A stretch of 64,000 nucleotides of DNA from CAVPWP01 sp963709395 (GCA_963709395.1 CAVPWP010000002.1:60549-124548), one strand, 5' to 3'; counted from the first letter of the stretch, positions 18,669-27,886 are shown. The notes: generated by a model not told the origin, from the sequence alone. Numbers and translations are program-made.

Positions 18669-19224
18669 ACCCTCGTTCGAAACCTTGCCCGGCACGCTCG
18701 ACCAGGTCTGGCAGCGCATGGCGCGCGGCGTGGCCGACCGGCGCGCGCCGGCGCGCCATCCGGTTCTGGCCACGGCGGGTCTTGGCGGGGGCGCCGCGGC
18801 GCGCGTCGTCGTGCTGCGCGCAGCTGACCGCACCGGGGCGCGGATCGAGGTGCATACCGATACCGCCTCGGGCAAGATCGCCGAACTGCGCGCCGACCCG
18901 CGCGCGGCGCTGGTCATCTGGGAGCCGCGCGCGCAATTCCAGATCCGCCTCACCGTCACCGCGACAATCCTGACCGGCGATGATGCCGCCGCGCACTGGG
19001 CGCGGATTCCCGACGGGGCACGGTCGAACTACGGCGGCGACCCCGCGCCGGGAACGCCGCTGGGCGACCCGGCCGAGCACACTCCCGGAGCAACGCCCGA
19101 CCGCTTCGCCGTCCTCGACCTGCGGATCGAGGGGATCGAGACGCTCCACCTCGGCCGCACCCGCCACCGCCGCGCGCGCTTCGGGCGCGCCGACGGCTTC
19201 GCGGGCCACTGGATCGCGCCCTGA
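18661..19224 (+). CDS. PNPOx-like flavin-binding protein
   Basis: A 187-residue split-barrel protein. V-L-A-T-A-G-L and R-V-V-V-L-R-A-A-D are the flavin-facing strands; I-E-V-H-T-D-T-A-S-G-K-I and A-A-L-V-I-W match the pyridoxamine-phosphate-oxidase superfamily core. It overlaps the AttH-like gene by 8 bases, making it the fourth gene of that operon. It lacks the C-terminal dimerisation segment of true PdxH, so its substrate is unknown. Confidence 0.7.
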   Translation: MSRPSFETLPGTLDQVWQRMARGVADRRAPARHPVLATAGLGGGAAARVVVLRAADRTGARIEVHTDTASGKIAELRADPRAALVIWEPRAQFQIRLTVTATILTGDDAAAHWARIPDGARSNYGGDPAPGTPLGDPAEHTPGATPDRFAVLDLRIEGIETLHLGRTRHRRARFGRADGFAGHWIAP

Positions 19225-19266
19225 GCCCCCTCGCCTTGGCCTGCCAATCGCGCTAGGCACCGGGAC

Positions 19267-21438
19267 ATGGAGACCCTGCCCCTTCCCCTGACGCGCGAAC
19301 TTGTGCTGATCGGCGGCGGCCACGCCCATGCGCTGGTCCTGCGGCGCTGGGGCATGAAGCCCCTGCCCGGCGCGCGCCTGACGCTGATCAACCCCGACCC
19401 GACCGCACCCTACACCGGGATGCTGCCCGGCCATGTCGCGGGGCACTATGCGCGCGACATGCTCGAGATCGACCTCGTGCGGCTGGCGCGCTTCGCCGGG
19501 GCGCGGCTGATCCTGGGCCGGGTGGATGCCATCGACCGCGAGGGCAAGCGTGTCCACATCGCCGGGCGCGGCGGGATCGCCTATGACATCGCTTCGATCG
19601 ACATCGGCATCACCTCGGACCTGCCCGGACTGCCGGGGTTCGCGGACCATGCGGTCGCCGCCAAGCCCCTTGGTCCCTTCGCGGATGCCTGGGCGGCCTA
19701 TCGCGACGGCGATGGCCCCGCCGAGATCGGCGTGATCGGCGGCGGCGTGGGCGGGCTCGAGCTGTCGATGGCCATGGCCCATGCGCTGAAGACGCGGGGC
19801 CGGCCCGCCACGGTCACGGTCATCGAGGCCGCCGCGCCGGCGCAGGGGCTCGGGCCTTCGGCGAAGGCAAGGCTCCTGGCGGCGGTCGCGGGCCATGGCG
19901 TCACTGTTCTGGCTGGGGCGGCGGCGGTCGAGGTGACCGGGGACGCGGTGATCCTTGAGGGCGGGCGCAGCGTTCCGTCGCGCTTTACGGTGGGCGTGGC
20001 GGGCGCGCGGCCACAGGGCTGGCTGGCGGGGACCGGCCTCGACCTCACGCGGGGCTTCGTCACGGTCGACCCCTTCCTGCGTTCCGTCACCGACCCCGCG
20101 ATCTATGCCGTGGGCGACTGCGCGCATATCGCCCATGCCCCGCGCCCCAAGGCGGGGGTCTACGCGGTGCGTGCCGCGGCCATTCTGGCCCACAACCTGC
20201 GCGCCGATCTCGCGCGCGGCGTGCGCAAGCGGTTCGAGCCGCAGGGCGATTACCTCAAGCTCATCTCGCTGGGCGGAAAGACCGCACTGGGCGAGAAATG
20301 GGGGATCTCCACCACCGGCGACTGGATCTGGCGGCAGAAGGACAGCATCGACCGCCGCTTCATGGACAAGCTGAACGACCTGCCCCGCATGGCCCCGCCA
20401 CCGCCCCCGCGCGAGGCCGCGCGCGGCGTGGCCGAGGCGCTGCATGGCGGACAGGCGCTCTGCGGCGGCTGCGGCGCCAAGGTCGCGCCTGCGCCGCTGG
20501 CCCGGGTTCTCGCGGCGCGGGCGACGACCCACCCAGACGTGCTGACCGGCCCCGGCGACGACGCGGCCATCGTGCAGGTCGGCGGCGCGCGGCAGGTGCT
20601 GACGACCGATCATCTGCGCGCCGTCACGCCCGACCCGCACCTCATGGCGCGGATCGCCGCCGTGCACGCGCTGGGGGATATCTGGGCGATGGGCGCACGC
20701 CCGCAGGCGGTGCTGGCCTCGCTGATCCTGCCGCCGATGAGCGAGCGGCTGAGCGAGGGCTGGCTGACCGAGATCATGGAGGCCGCGAGCGGCATCTTCA
20801 CCGCCGAGGGCGCGGCAATCGTCGGCGGGCACACCACGCAGGGGGCCGAACTGACGATCGGCTTCACCGTCACCGGCCTGCTCGACGGCCCCGGCATCAC
20901 GCTGGCGGGCGCTCGGCCCGGCGACGCGCTGATCCTGACCAAACCCCTCGGCGCGGGCGTCCTGCTGGCCGCCGAGATGCAGGGCAAGGCGCGGGGGGAC
21001 GACATCGCGGCGCTCTGGAACGCGATGGTGCGCCCGCAGGGCGACGCGGCGGCGATCCTTGCAGGGGCGCATGCCATGACGGACGTCACGGGCTTCGGGC
21101 TGGCGGGGCATCTGATGGCGATGCTCGACGCCTCGGGGGTGGGAGCGACGCTCGATCTGGCGTCGATCCCGGTCTATGCGGGAGCCGGGAATCTGGCGGA
21201 AGGCGGTCTCCACTCGACCCTCTTCGACCAGAACCGAGCCGCCCTGGCGGATCGCGTGACCGCGCCGGACACACCCCGCGCCTCTCTGCTCTTCGATCCG
21301 CAGACCTGCGGCGGGTTGCTGGCTGCGGTTCCGGCCGAAAGCGCCGACCGGAGCCTGGCTGAACTGATCGCGGCGGGACATGCCGCGGCGATCATCGGGC
21401 GGATCACCGACGACCCGCCCCGCCTGACGGTCACATAG
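19267..21438 (+). CDS. selD: Bifunctional FAD/NAD oxidoreductase-selenide, water dikinase
   Basis: A 723-residue fusion. Residues 1-385 form an NDH-2-like pyridine nucleotide-disulfide oxidoreductase (L-I-G-G-G-H-A-H at 14-21 for FAD, I-G-G-G-V-G-G-L-E for NAD). Residues 395-723 are SelD, which makes selenophosphate from selenide and ATP. C-G-G-C-G-A-K at 399-405 holds the catalytic Cys402 and Lys405, and G-D-D-A-A-I and G-G-H-T-T-Q-G-A-E are ATP/metal-binding. Selenophosphate here probably feeds the tRNA selenouridine synthase encoded just downstream on the opposite strand; no selA, selB or tRNA-Sec is in the window. The fused flavoprotein may supply reduced selenium, which is inference. Confidence 0.93.
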   Translation: METLPLPLTRELVLIGGGHAHALVLRRWGMKPLPGARLTLINPDPTAPYTGMLPGHVAGHYARDMLEIDLVRLARFAGARLILGRVDAIDREGKRVHIAGRGGIAYDIASIDIGITSDLPGLPGFADHAVAAKPLGPFADAWAAYRDGDGPAEIGVIGGGVGGLELSMAMAHALKTRGRPATVTVIEAAAPAQGLGPSAKARLLAAVAGHGVTVLAGAAAVEVTGDAVILEGGRSVPSRFTVGVAGARPQGWLAGTGLDLTRGFVTVDPFLRSVTDPAIYAVGDCAHIAHAPRPKAGVYAVRAAAILAHNLRADLARGVRKRFEPQGDYLKLISLGGKTALGEKWGISTTGDWIWRQKDSIDRRFMDKLNDLPRMAPPPPPREAARGVAEALHGGQALCGGCGAKVAPAPLARVLAARATTHPDVLTGPGDDAAIVQVGGARQVLTTDHLRAVTPDPHLMARIAAVHALGDIWAMGARPQAVLASLILPPMSERLSEGWLTEIMEAASGIFTAEGAAIVGGHTTQGAELTIGFTVTGLLDGPGITLAGARPGDALILTKPLGAGVLLAAEMQGKARGDDIAALWNAMVRPQGDAAAILAGAHAMTDVTGFGLAGHLMAMLDASGVGATLDLASIPVYAGAGNLAEGGLHSTLFDQNRAALADRVTAPDTPRASLLFDPQTCGGLLAAVPAESADRSLAELIAAGHAAAIIGRITDDPPRLTVT

Positions 21439-22483
21439 CGGCGAGCGCCGCCTCGATCCGGCCCGAAAGCGCCTCGAGCGCGGGATCGTCCAGGCTGTCC
21501 GCATCCACGGTCGCCACGCGCCGCTCGGCAAACCGTGCGCGCGACTTGGCATAGCGCGGGTCGTAATGGGTCTTGATCAGGTCGCGGGCCAGCATTTCAT
21601 GATCGCCCGCCCGCGCCATCGCCGCCCAGTCGTCGACCCGCGCGCGCCCTTGAAGCGGGATCAGGAGTTCAATCCGACGCACGAGGGCCTCAGGATCGGC
21701 GGTGAGGTCGGCATAGGCCCGCGCCAGATAGGCCGCCCGTGCATCCACCGGCGCCTCGACCTCGATCCGGGGGGCGTCGGTCATCGCCTTCCAGAGGCTC
21801 GGGGGCAGAAGGCGGGCGCCGACCTTGCTCGATTCCGCCTCGACCAGCACGGGACGTTCCGGGTCGCAGCCCGCCAGCGCCATCGCCAGCGCGGTCTCGA
21901 ACGCCTTCTGGCCGGGCTGGCCGCCCGGTCGCGGCCCAAGGACCGATCCGCGATGGTTCGCCAGGCCTTCGAGGTCGACCACCTGCACACCGCGCGCCCT
22001 GAGCCGTGCCAGCAGGTCGGTCTTGGCGGTCCCTGTGTAGCCGTCGAGCACGACCAGCCGGTGCGCCAGCGGCCGGTCGTAGAGGCTTGCCACCACCTCG
22101 CGCCGGAAGCTCTGGTAGCCGCCCCTGAGCACCTCGACGCGCCAGCCGATCTCGCGCAGGATCGTGGCGACCGAGCCCGACCGTTGCCCGCCGCGCCAGC
22201 AATAGACCAGCGGCCGCCACCCACCGTCCATGCCTGCCAGTGGCCCGTCGAGATGGTCGGCGACATTGCGCGCGACCAGCGCCGCACCGATCTTGCGGGC
22301 GCGAAAGGGGCTGTCCTGCTTGTAGATCGTGCCGACGCGGGCGCGTTCGGCATCCGACAGGGCGGGCAGGCTGATCGCGCCGGGGATGTGATCCTCGGCG
22401 AATTCGGCGGGGGAGCGCACGTCGATCACGGTGTCGAACCCGTGCGACAGAAGCGCAGAGAGGGATGTCAGCTCATGGGCCAT
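21431..22483 (-). CDS. mnmH: tRNA 2-selenouridine synthase
   Basis: MnmH/SelU replaces sulfur by selenium at the wobble 2-thiouridine of certain tRNAs, via a geranylated intermediate, using selenophosphate. The 350-residue protein has an N-terminal rhodanese domain with Cys95 in V-Y-C-W-R-G-G-Q-R-S-G and a P-loop G-Y-T-G-T-A-K-T at 148-155. Its 3' end overlaps the selD 3' end by 8 bases (convergent pair), a gene pairing that makes the use of selenium for tRNA modification likely. Length is normal. Confidence 0.94.
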   Translation of the reverse strand: MAHELTSLSALLSHGFDTVIDVRSPAEFAEDHIPGAISLPALSDAERARVGTIYKQDSPFRARKIGAALVARNVADHLDGPLAGMDGGWRPLVYCWRGGQRSGSVATILREIGWRVEVLRGGYQSFRREVVASLYDRPLAHRLVVLDGYTGTAKTDLLARLRARGVQVVDLEGLANHRGSVLGPRPGGQPGQKAFETALAMALAGCDPERPVLVEAESSKVGARLLPPSLWKAMTDAPRIEVEAPVDARAAYLARAYADLTADPEALVRRIELLIPLQGRARVDDWAAMARAGDHEMLARDLIKTHYDPRYAKSRARFAERRVATVDADSLDDPALEALSGRIEAALAAM

Positions 22484-22506
22484 GCGCCCCTCTAGCGCCT
22501 TTCCGC

Positions 22507-23428
22507 TCAGGCGGAAAGCAGGGCCCCCGCCATCGCCCGCCCGCTTTTCCAGCCGTGGACCGCGTTGGGTCCAAGCGCCCAGTCCCCGCCCGCCAGAAGT
22601 CCCGTGGCGGGGTCGCCGGCGAACGCCGCGCCAAGCGGCACCTCGGTCCGGGCAAAGCGCCAGCGGTGGGCGGCGGCGTAGGTCGTGGGGGGCAACGGCC
22701 CTGCGATCTCGGCGAACCGCTCCATCAGCATCGGCAGCACATCCTCGCGTCCGGTTTCAAGATGGGCACGGGTGAAGTGCGGGCTGAAATGCACGACCCA
22801 GGATTCGGGTGCGCCGGATCGGCCGGGGCGCGAAGACTGCCGTTCCGCTCGTCCGACATCGCCCGTATCGACGATCAGATCCGGCGCATCCACCCGTCCC
22901 TCGAACGCCGCCAGAAGCGTCCAGCAGGGGGCCATCGTCACCGATTCGAGGGCCCGCGCGGCGATCGGGCCATCCGGGGGCAGAAGCCGCAGCGCCTGGG
23001 GGGCCGGGATCGCCAGGACCACCGCGCCATAGCCCGCCGCCCTGGTGCCGTCCGTCATGTGCAGGGACCAGCCGGTCCCTTCGGGCACCACCGCCGCGAC
23101 CTCGGTCGCCCGCGCGCAGGTCGAGACCCCGCGCCACGGGCTTGAGCAGACCGCTCATCCCCGGCAGGCCGAGTGCCGCCCCCTCACGCGTCACCGCGCC
23201 GAGATCCGCCAGCCAGCCGAGGAAGGCCGGATCGTCGCCGGTGGCCTCGGGCGCGCCGTGATCGAAGGCAAGATCACCGCCGGGTTGCGCCACGCGCCGC
23301 GTCGCCAGCCGCCCGCCGACGCCCCGGCTCTTGTCGTAGACGGTGACGCGGCGCCCAGCCTCCTGCAAGGCCGCGGCACAGGTCAACCCGCACAGTCCGG
23401 CCCCGATCACTGCGATGGGTTCGTTCAT
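22507..23428 (-). pseudogene. Renalase-like NAD(P)/FAD-dependent oxidoreductase, frameshifted
   Basis: The repaired protein is 306 residues, close to bacterial renalase-like flavoproteins that oxidise wrongly reduced NAD(P)H isomers. I-A-V-I-G-A-G-L-C-G-L-T-C is the FAD motif and V-Y-D-K-S-R-G-V-G-G-R the conserved second motif. The C-terminus G-D-W-A-L-G-P-N-A-V-H-G-W-K-S-G binds the flavin. The frame is broken at about 23105-23112, where the coding strand has one G too many. GGAGG five bases before the ATG fixes the start. Probably an intact gene with a sequence error. Confidence 0.78.
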
Positions 23429-23523
23429 TTCATCCTCCGGTCCCGGCGCGAATGGTAGACCGTGACGCGCGCGTCGCAACGTCAGACTTCGCAGCCGGCC
23501 CGGTCGATCCTACATTCCCCGAC

Positions 23524-24252
23524 ATGAGACGGATCCTTGCCATCCTCGTTGCCCTGCTGGTCGCCGCCTCTCCGGCGCGGGCGGACTGCGTGGTTCTTCT
23601 GCACGGGCTGGCGCGCGGTCCGGCCTCGCTCAAGATCATGGAACTTGCGCTGGAGACCCGGGGCTACACGGTGGTGAACCTCGGCTATCCCTCGACCGAG
23701 ATGCCCTTTGGCGACCTCGTCGACGTCGCGGTCCCGACGGCGGTGGAAGACTGCGGCGACGCGCGCACGCATTTCGTGACCCACTCGATGGGCGGGATCC
23801 TGCTGCGCGCCTGGCTCGAGGAGCATCGCCCGCCAAAGATGGGACGCGTCGTGATGCTGGCGCCGCCGAACCATGGATCGGAACTGGTCGACGCCTTCGG
23901 CGATCTCGAGGCCTTCGCCTGGCTGAACGGCCCTGCCGGCCTGCAACTGGGCACCGGCCCCAACAGCGCCCCCAACCGCCTTGGCCTGCCGGACTTCGAA
24001 CTGGGCGTGATCGCCGGCGACAGGTCCCTCAACCCGATCTATTCGCGGATCATCGACGGGCCGGACGACGGCAAGGTCTCGGTCCAGAGCACCTGGATCG
24101 AGGGGCTGACCGACCATATCGTCCTGCCGGTCACGCATACCTTCATGATGAACGACCCCATCGTGATCGCCGAGACCATCACCTTCCTGGAAACCGGCCG
24201 GTTCGATCCCGACATCACCCTTGGCGACCTGATGCGCGAAATCATCGAATAG
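23524..24252 (+). CDS. Secreted alpha/beta hydrolase (lipase-like)
   Basis: A 242-residue protein with signal peptide (R-R-I-L-A-I-L-V-A-L-L-V-A-A-S-P-A-R-A). V-V-L-L-H-G-L gives the oxyanion region and T-H-S-M-G-G the nucleophile elbow with Ser, as in bacterial triacylglycerol lipases and acyltransferases. Two cysteines after the signal and near residue 77 may form a disulfide. The His of the triad is probably in V-T-H-T-F-M near the C-terminus. No good ribosome site is visible, and the start is chosen for the signal peptide. Substrate unknown. Confidence 0.75.
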   Translation: MRRILAILVALLVAASPARADCVVLLHGLARGPASLKIMELALETRGYTVVNLGYPSTEMPFGDLVDVAVPTAVEDCGDARTHFVTHSMGGILLRAWLEEHRPPKMGRVVMLAPPNHGSELVDAFGDLEAFAWLNGPAGLQLGTGPNSAPNRLGLPDFELGVIAGDRSLNPIYSRIIDGPDDGKVSVQSTWIEGLTDHIVLPVTHTFMMNDPIVIAETITFLETGRFDPDITLGDLMREIIE

Positions 24253-24281
24253 GGCGGGACGGGCCGCCGCCCGCGCGCTAT

Positions 24282-25757
24282 ATGCGCGAAATGTCCCGCC
24301 TGCGCCCGCTTCACTGGCTCGTCGCCGCCCTTGCCATCGTGGCCCTGTCGCTGTCGCTCTGGCGGCTCGAATCGGCGCGCGCGGGGCTCGAGATCACGCC
24401 CGTGGAGGTCGGCACCACCCCCGCCACGCTCTACCGGCTGCCCGGGGGCGAGCGGCGGCTTGTCGTCGTCAGCCACGGCTTTGCCGGGTCGCGCCAGTTG
24501 ATGGAGGCCTATTCGCTGACGCTGGCGCAGGCCGGTCTGGCGGTGCTCGCGTTCGACTACGAAGGGCATGGACGCAACACGGTGCCGATGTCGGGCGACG
24601 TCACCACGGTCGAGGGCACCACGCAGCGCCTTGTGGACGAAACCCGGCGGGTGATCGACGCGGGCTTCGCCCTGCCCGGCGTGACAGGGCCGGTGGCGCT
24701 TCTGGGGCATTCGATGGCCACCGACGTCATCGTGCGCACCGCCGCCGCCGACCCGCGGGTGACGGATGTCGTGGCGGTGTCGATGTATTCCGAAGCGGTG
24801 ACGCGGGACCATCCGGCCAGCCTTCTGATCGTCACCGGGGAGTGGGAGCCGCACCTGCGCGAGGCCGCGCTGACCGCCCTGCGCCTGATCGACCCCGACG
24901 CACGGGAGGGCGACACGGTCACGGCGGAGGACCTGCGGCGCCGCGCGGTCGTGGCGCCGCAGGTCGAGCATGTGGGCGTGCTCTACAGCGCGACGGGCCT
25001 TGCCGAGGCACGCGACTGGCTGGGGGGCGATCCCGTCCCGGTCGCGGCCACCGGGGGTGCGGTGCTGGCGATGCTGGCCGCCATCGTGGCGCTTGGCTGG
25101 CCGCTGTCGCAGATCCTGCCCCGCGACCGCGTGGCGGTGGGTCCGCTTTCGCCGGGGCGTCTGGCGGTCGCGGTGCTTCTTCCCGCCGTGCTGGCCCCGC
25201 TGATCGCGACGCGCATCGACACCGGCTTTCTGCCGGTGCTGGTCGCGGATTACCTGATGGTGCACCTGCTGATCCTGGGCCTGCTGCAACTGGCGATCCT
25301 GCGCGCCTTCGGCGCCACGCCCGGTCCGCTGCGCGCCGTGGCCCTCGCGGCACTTCTGTTCTGGGGCCTCGCGGTTTTCGGCGGTGCGCTCGACCGCTAT
25401 GTCGCCAGCTTCTGGCCCAGCGGCGACCGTTGGACCATCGTGGCGGTTCTGGCGCTGGGGACCGTGCCCGCGATGCTGGCCGACGCCACGCTGACCGATG
25501 CGGGCCAGGCCGCGCTCTGGCGGCGGCTGGCGGCGAAGGCGGGATTCTTCCTGTCGCTCGCGCTGGCCGTGGCGCTTGATTTCGAGGGGCTTTTCTTTCT
25601 TCTGATCGTGCTGCCGGTGATCGTTCTCTTCTTTCTGGTCTACGGGCTTCTGGGCCGCTGGGCGGGGCGCGGCGCCACGGCGTCGACAGTCGGCCTTGGG
25701 CTTGGCGTGATCCTTGCCTGGGCTCTGGGTGTCACCTTTCCGCTTTTCGCGGCATAA
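24282..25757 (+). CDS. Alpha/beta hydrolase fused to a multi-spanning membrane domain
   Basis: A 491-residue protein. After an N-terminal membrane helix comes an alpha/beta hydrolase domain (V-V-V-S-H-G-F-A-G-S-R with the oxyanion hole, L-L-G-H-S-M-A-T with the nucleophile Ser). About residues 255-490 then form a polytopic part with roughly seven to eight hydrophobic segments. Such a hydrolase-plus-membrane fusion suggests action on a membrane-soluble substrate. It follows the lipase-like gene by 29 bases, so both may share a transcript. I do not recognise the specific family. Confidence 0.65.
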   Translation: MREMSRLRPLHWLVAALAIVALSLSLWRLESARAGLEITPVEVGTTPATLYRLPGGERRLVVVSHGFAGSRQLMEAYSLTLAQAGLAVLAFDYEGHGRNTVPMSGDVTTVEGTTQRLVDETRRVIDAGFALPGVTGPVALLGHSMATDVIVRTAAADPRVTDVVAVSMYSEAVTRDHPASLLIVTGEWEPHLREAALTALRLIDPDAREGDTVTAEDLRRRAVVAPQVEHVGVLYSATGLAEARDWLGGDPVPVAATGGAVLAMLAAIVALGWPLSQILPRDRVAVGPLSPGRLAVAVLLPAVLAPLIATRIDTGFLPVLVADYLMVHLLILGLLQLAILRAFGATPGPLRAVALAALLFWGLAVFGGALDRYVASFWPSGDRWTIVAVLALGTVPAMLADATLTDAGQAALWRRLAAKAGFFLSLALAVALDFEGLFFLLIVLPVIVLFFLVYGLLGRWAGRGATASTVGLGLGVILAWALGVTFPLFAA

Positions 25758-25823
25758 CGTCCCTGCCCCGGGCACGAGCTTCTGCTAGGCTGGGTGCATA
25801 TTCAGACGAGGGACGCCCGCACG

Positions 25824-27209
25824 ATGCTGCATCTCGAGAATACTCCGTTCGACCGGCTGAAGATCGGCGCAACCGCAGAGACCACGCGCCTGTGCACCGC
25901 CGACGACCTTTACGTCTTCGCCAGCTCGTCGGGCAATCGCAACCCGATGAACCTGCCCGATGCCGATGGCGATCTCGACGGTATCCCCGAAGGCGTGGCG
26001 CCGATGATCTGGGTCGCCTCGCTGATTTCCGAGGTGCTGGGCAACAAGCTGCCCGGCCCCGGAACGGTCTATCGCAGCCAGACGCTGACCGCCGAGACCC
26101 AAGCGCGCGTGGGCGACCGGCTGACCGCCCGCGTCCGGCTTCTGTCGAAAGACGAGGGCCGGCTTGCCCGCTTCGCGACCGAGGTGGTGCGCGAGGACGG
26201 CGCGACGGTCCTGTCGGGCGAGGCGGTGGTCGTGGCCCCCGACCGCGCGCAGACTTTCGAAGGCGAGGACGTGCCCGACCTGCTTCTGCGCCGCCACGTC
26301 CATTTCGCGCGCCTTCTGAAAGAGGCCGAACCGCTGCCGCCCCTGCGCACCGTCGTGGTGGCACCCGAAGAGCCGAAATCGCTGGGCGGCGCGATCCTGG
26401 GCCGCGATCACACGCTGATCGAACCGATCCTCCTGGGCGACCCCGCCAAGATCGCCGCCGCCGCCGAAGAGATCGGCGCCGACCTTACCGGCATCGAGGT
26501 GATCGCCATCCCCGAGCGCAAGCTCGCCGCCGCCCGTGCTGTCGAACTTGTCCGTGAAGGCCGGGCCGACGCGCTGATGAAGGGGCATCTGCACACCGAT
26601 GTGCTGCTCCATCACATCCTCGACCGCGATCTGGGCCTGCGCGCCGGGCGGCGGCTCAGTCATATCTTCGTGATGGACGTGCCGGGGCTGAAGCAGCTTC
26701 TCTTCGTCACCGACGCGGCGGTGAACATCGCGCCCGACCTCAAGACAAAGGTCGACATCGTGCAGAACGCCATCGACCTTGCGCGCGCACTTGGCATCGA
26801 CCAACCCAAGGTAGGCATCCTTTCGGCGGTCGAGACGGTCAACTTCGCGATCCCCTCGACGATGGACGCGGCGATCCTGTCGAAGATGGCCGAGCGCGGG
26901 CAGATCACCGGCGGCCTCGTCGACGGGCCGCTGGCGATGGACAACGCCATCGACGTCGAGGCGGCGCGCACCAAGGGGCTGACGTCGATGGTCGCGGGCC
27001 GGGCCGATATCCTGGTCGCGCCCAACCTCGAATCCGGCAACATGCTGGCCAAGGAGCTGACGTTCATCGCCCATGCCGAAGCCGCCGGCGTGGTCATCGG
27101 CGCGCGCTGCCCGGTGATCCTGAACAGCCGGGCCGACGACGACGCGGCGCGTCTGGCCTCCTGCGCGGTGGCGGCACTCTATCACTACCGGTCGTCGGCA
27201 CGCGGCTAG
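25824..27209 (+). CDS. MaoC-like hydratase fused to phosphate acetyl/butyryltransferase
   Basis: A 461-residue fusion. The first 150 residues are a MaoC/hot-dog dehydratase-like domain (N-P-M-N-L-P-D, then A-S-L-I-S-E-V-L-G). The rest is a phosphotransacetylase-type domain (D-A-L-M-K-G-H-L-H-T-D, then V-G-I-L-S-A-V-E-T-V-N, G-L-V-D-G-P-L-A and A-P-N-L-E-S-G-N-M). The second domain would interconvert acyl-CoA and acyl phosphate; the first would act on enoyl-CoA or its esters. The ATG at 25824 is preferred over 25794 because GAGGG lies before it. No acetate kinase gene is adjacent, so the acyl-phosphate fate is unclear. Confidence 0.85.
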   Translation: MLHLENTPFDRLKIGATAETTRLCTADDLYVFASSSGNRNPMNLPDADGDLDGIPEGVAPMIWVASLISEVLGNKLPGPGTVYRSQTLTAETQARVGDRLTARVRLLSKDEGRLARFATEVVREDGATVLSGEAVVVAPDRAQTFEGEDVPDLLLRRHVHFARLLKEAEPLPPLRTVVVAPEEPKSLGGAILGRDHTLIEPILLGDPAKIAAAAEEIGADLTGIEVIAIPERKLAAARAVELVREGRADALMKGHLHTDVLLHHILDRDLGLRAGRRLSHIFVMDVPGLKQLLFVTDAAVNIAPDLKTKVDIVQNAIDLARALGIDQPKVGILSAVETVNFAIPSTMDAAILSKMAERGQITGGLVDGPLAMDNAIDVEAARTKGLTSMVAGRADILVAPNLESGNMLAKELTFIAHAEAAGVVIGARCPVILNSRADDDAARLASCAVAALYHYRSSARG

Positions 27210-27237
27210 CGCCGACACCCTTCTCTCGGCCGAAAGA

Positions 27238-27699
27238 ATGGCCTATATGCCCCCCATGTTCGGAGATTTCCTCAAGCGGCTCACCGCCCCGTCCCCCGCC
27301 CCGCTCAGCGACATCGACGCGCGTCTGGCCCTTGCCGGGCTTCTGGTGCGTATCGCCCGATCCGATGGCCACTATGACACCTCTGAGATGTCGCGCATCG
27401 ACCGCATCCTCGGCAAGCGATATGGCCTTTCCCCCTTCGAGGCGGCGGCGTTGCGAAGCCAGGGCGAAGAGCTTGAAACCGAAGCGCCCGACACCGTGCG
27501 CTTCACCCGCGCCATCAAGGACGCCGTGCCCTACGAGGACCGCGAAAGCGTGATCGAGGCGCTTTGGGATGTCGTTCTGGCCGATGGACAGCGCGACTAC
27601 GAGGAGGACGCGCTCTTGCGCCTTGCCGCGAACCTTCTGGGCGTCAACGACCGGGATTCGAACCTGGCCCGGCAACGGGTCGAGGCGCGGCGGGCCTAG
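27238..27699 (+). CDS. TerB-family protein
   Basis: A 153-residue all-helical protein of the TerB/DjlA-like superfamily. The central pattern L-L-V-R-I-A-R-S-D-G-H-Y-D and later D-V-V-L-A-D-G-Q-R-D-Y-E-E-D are the twin acidic helices that bind metal in TerB. Alternative starts lie at 27247 and 27256, the last matching the usual beginning M-F-x-D-F-L-K-R-L. It is 28 bases after the MaoC-PTA gene. Although named for tellurite resistance, such isolated copies have no proven role. Confidence 0.8.
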   Translation: MAYMPPMFGDFLKRLTAPSPAPLSDIDARLALAGLLVRIARSDGHYDTSEMSRIDRILGKRYGLSPFEAAALRSQGEELETEAPDTVRFTRAIKDAVPYEDRESVIEALWDVVLADGQRDYEEDALLRLAANLLGVNDRDSNLARQRVEARRA

Positions 27700-27822
27700 G
27701 GCCCGCCAGGACCGGCGTCGGCTGCGTCCGCTCGCGCGGGGTCGCAGGCCCGCCGCCCCGACCGGCAACACCGGCACAACTGCCCGGAAATGAGGCGATT
27801 GCCCCAAGGTCGTGCAGTTTGA

Positions 27823-27834
27823 CGATTGCAATCG
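27823..27834. promoter_or_regulatory. 12-base perfect palindrome before the amine-uptake operon
   Basis: CGATTGCAATCG reads the same on both strands and lies 52 bases before the ATPase start at 27887, just after TTTGA (27818-27822). This is a plausible operator for a dimeric regulator of the transport and catabolic operon that follows. No consensus was tested. Confidence 0.35.
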
Positions 27835-27886
27835 AGAATGATCCGGTCCTAACCTCACCGTCGGTGAAACCCAACAAGTCCGGCCC

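Noticed and set aside
18616..21552. Open frame of almost 980 codons on the - strand opposite the selD fusion
   Set aside because: A shadow of the selD reading frame; the selD protein has complete motifs and this one has none.
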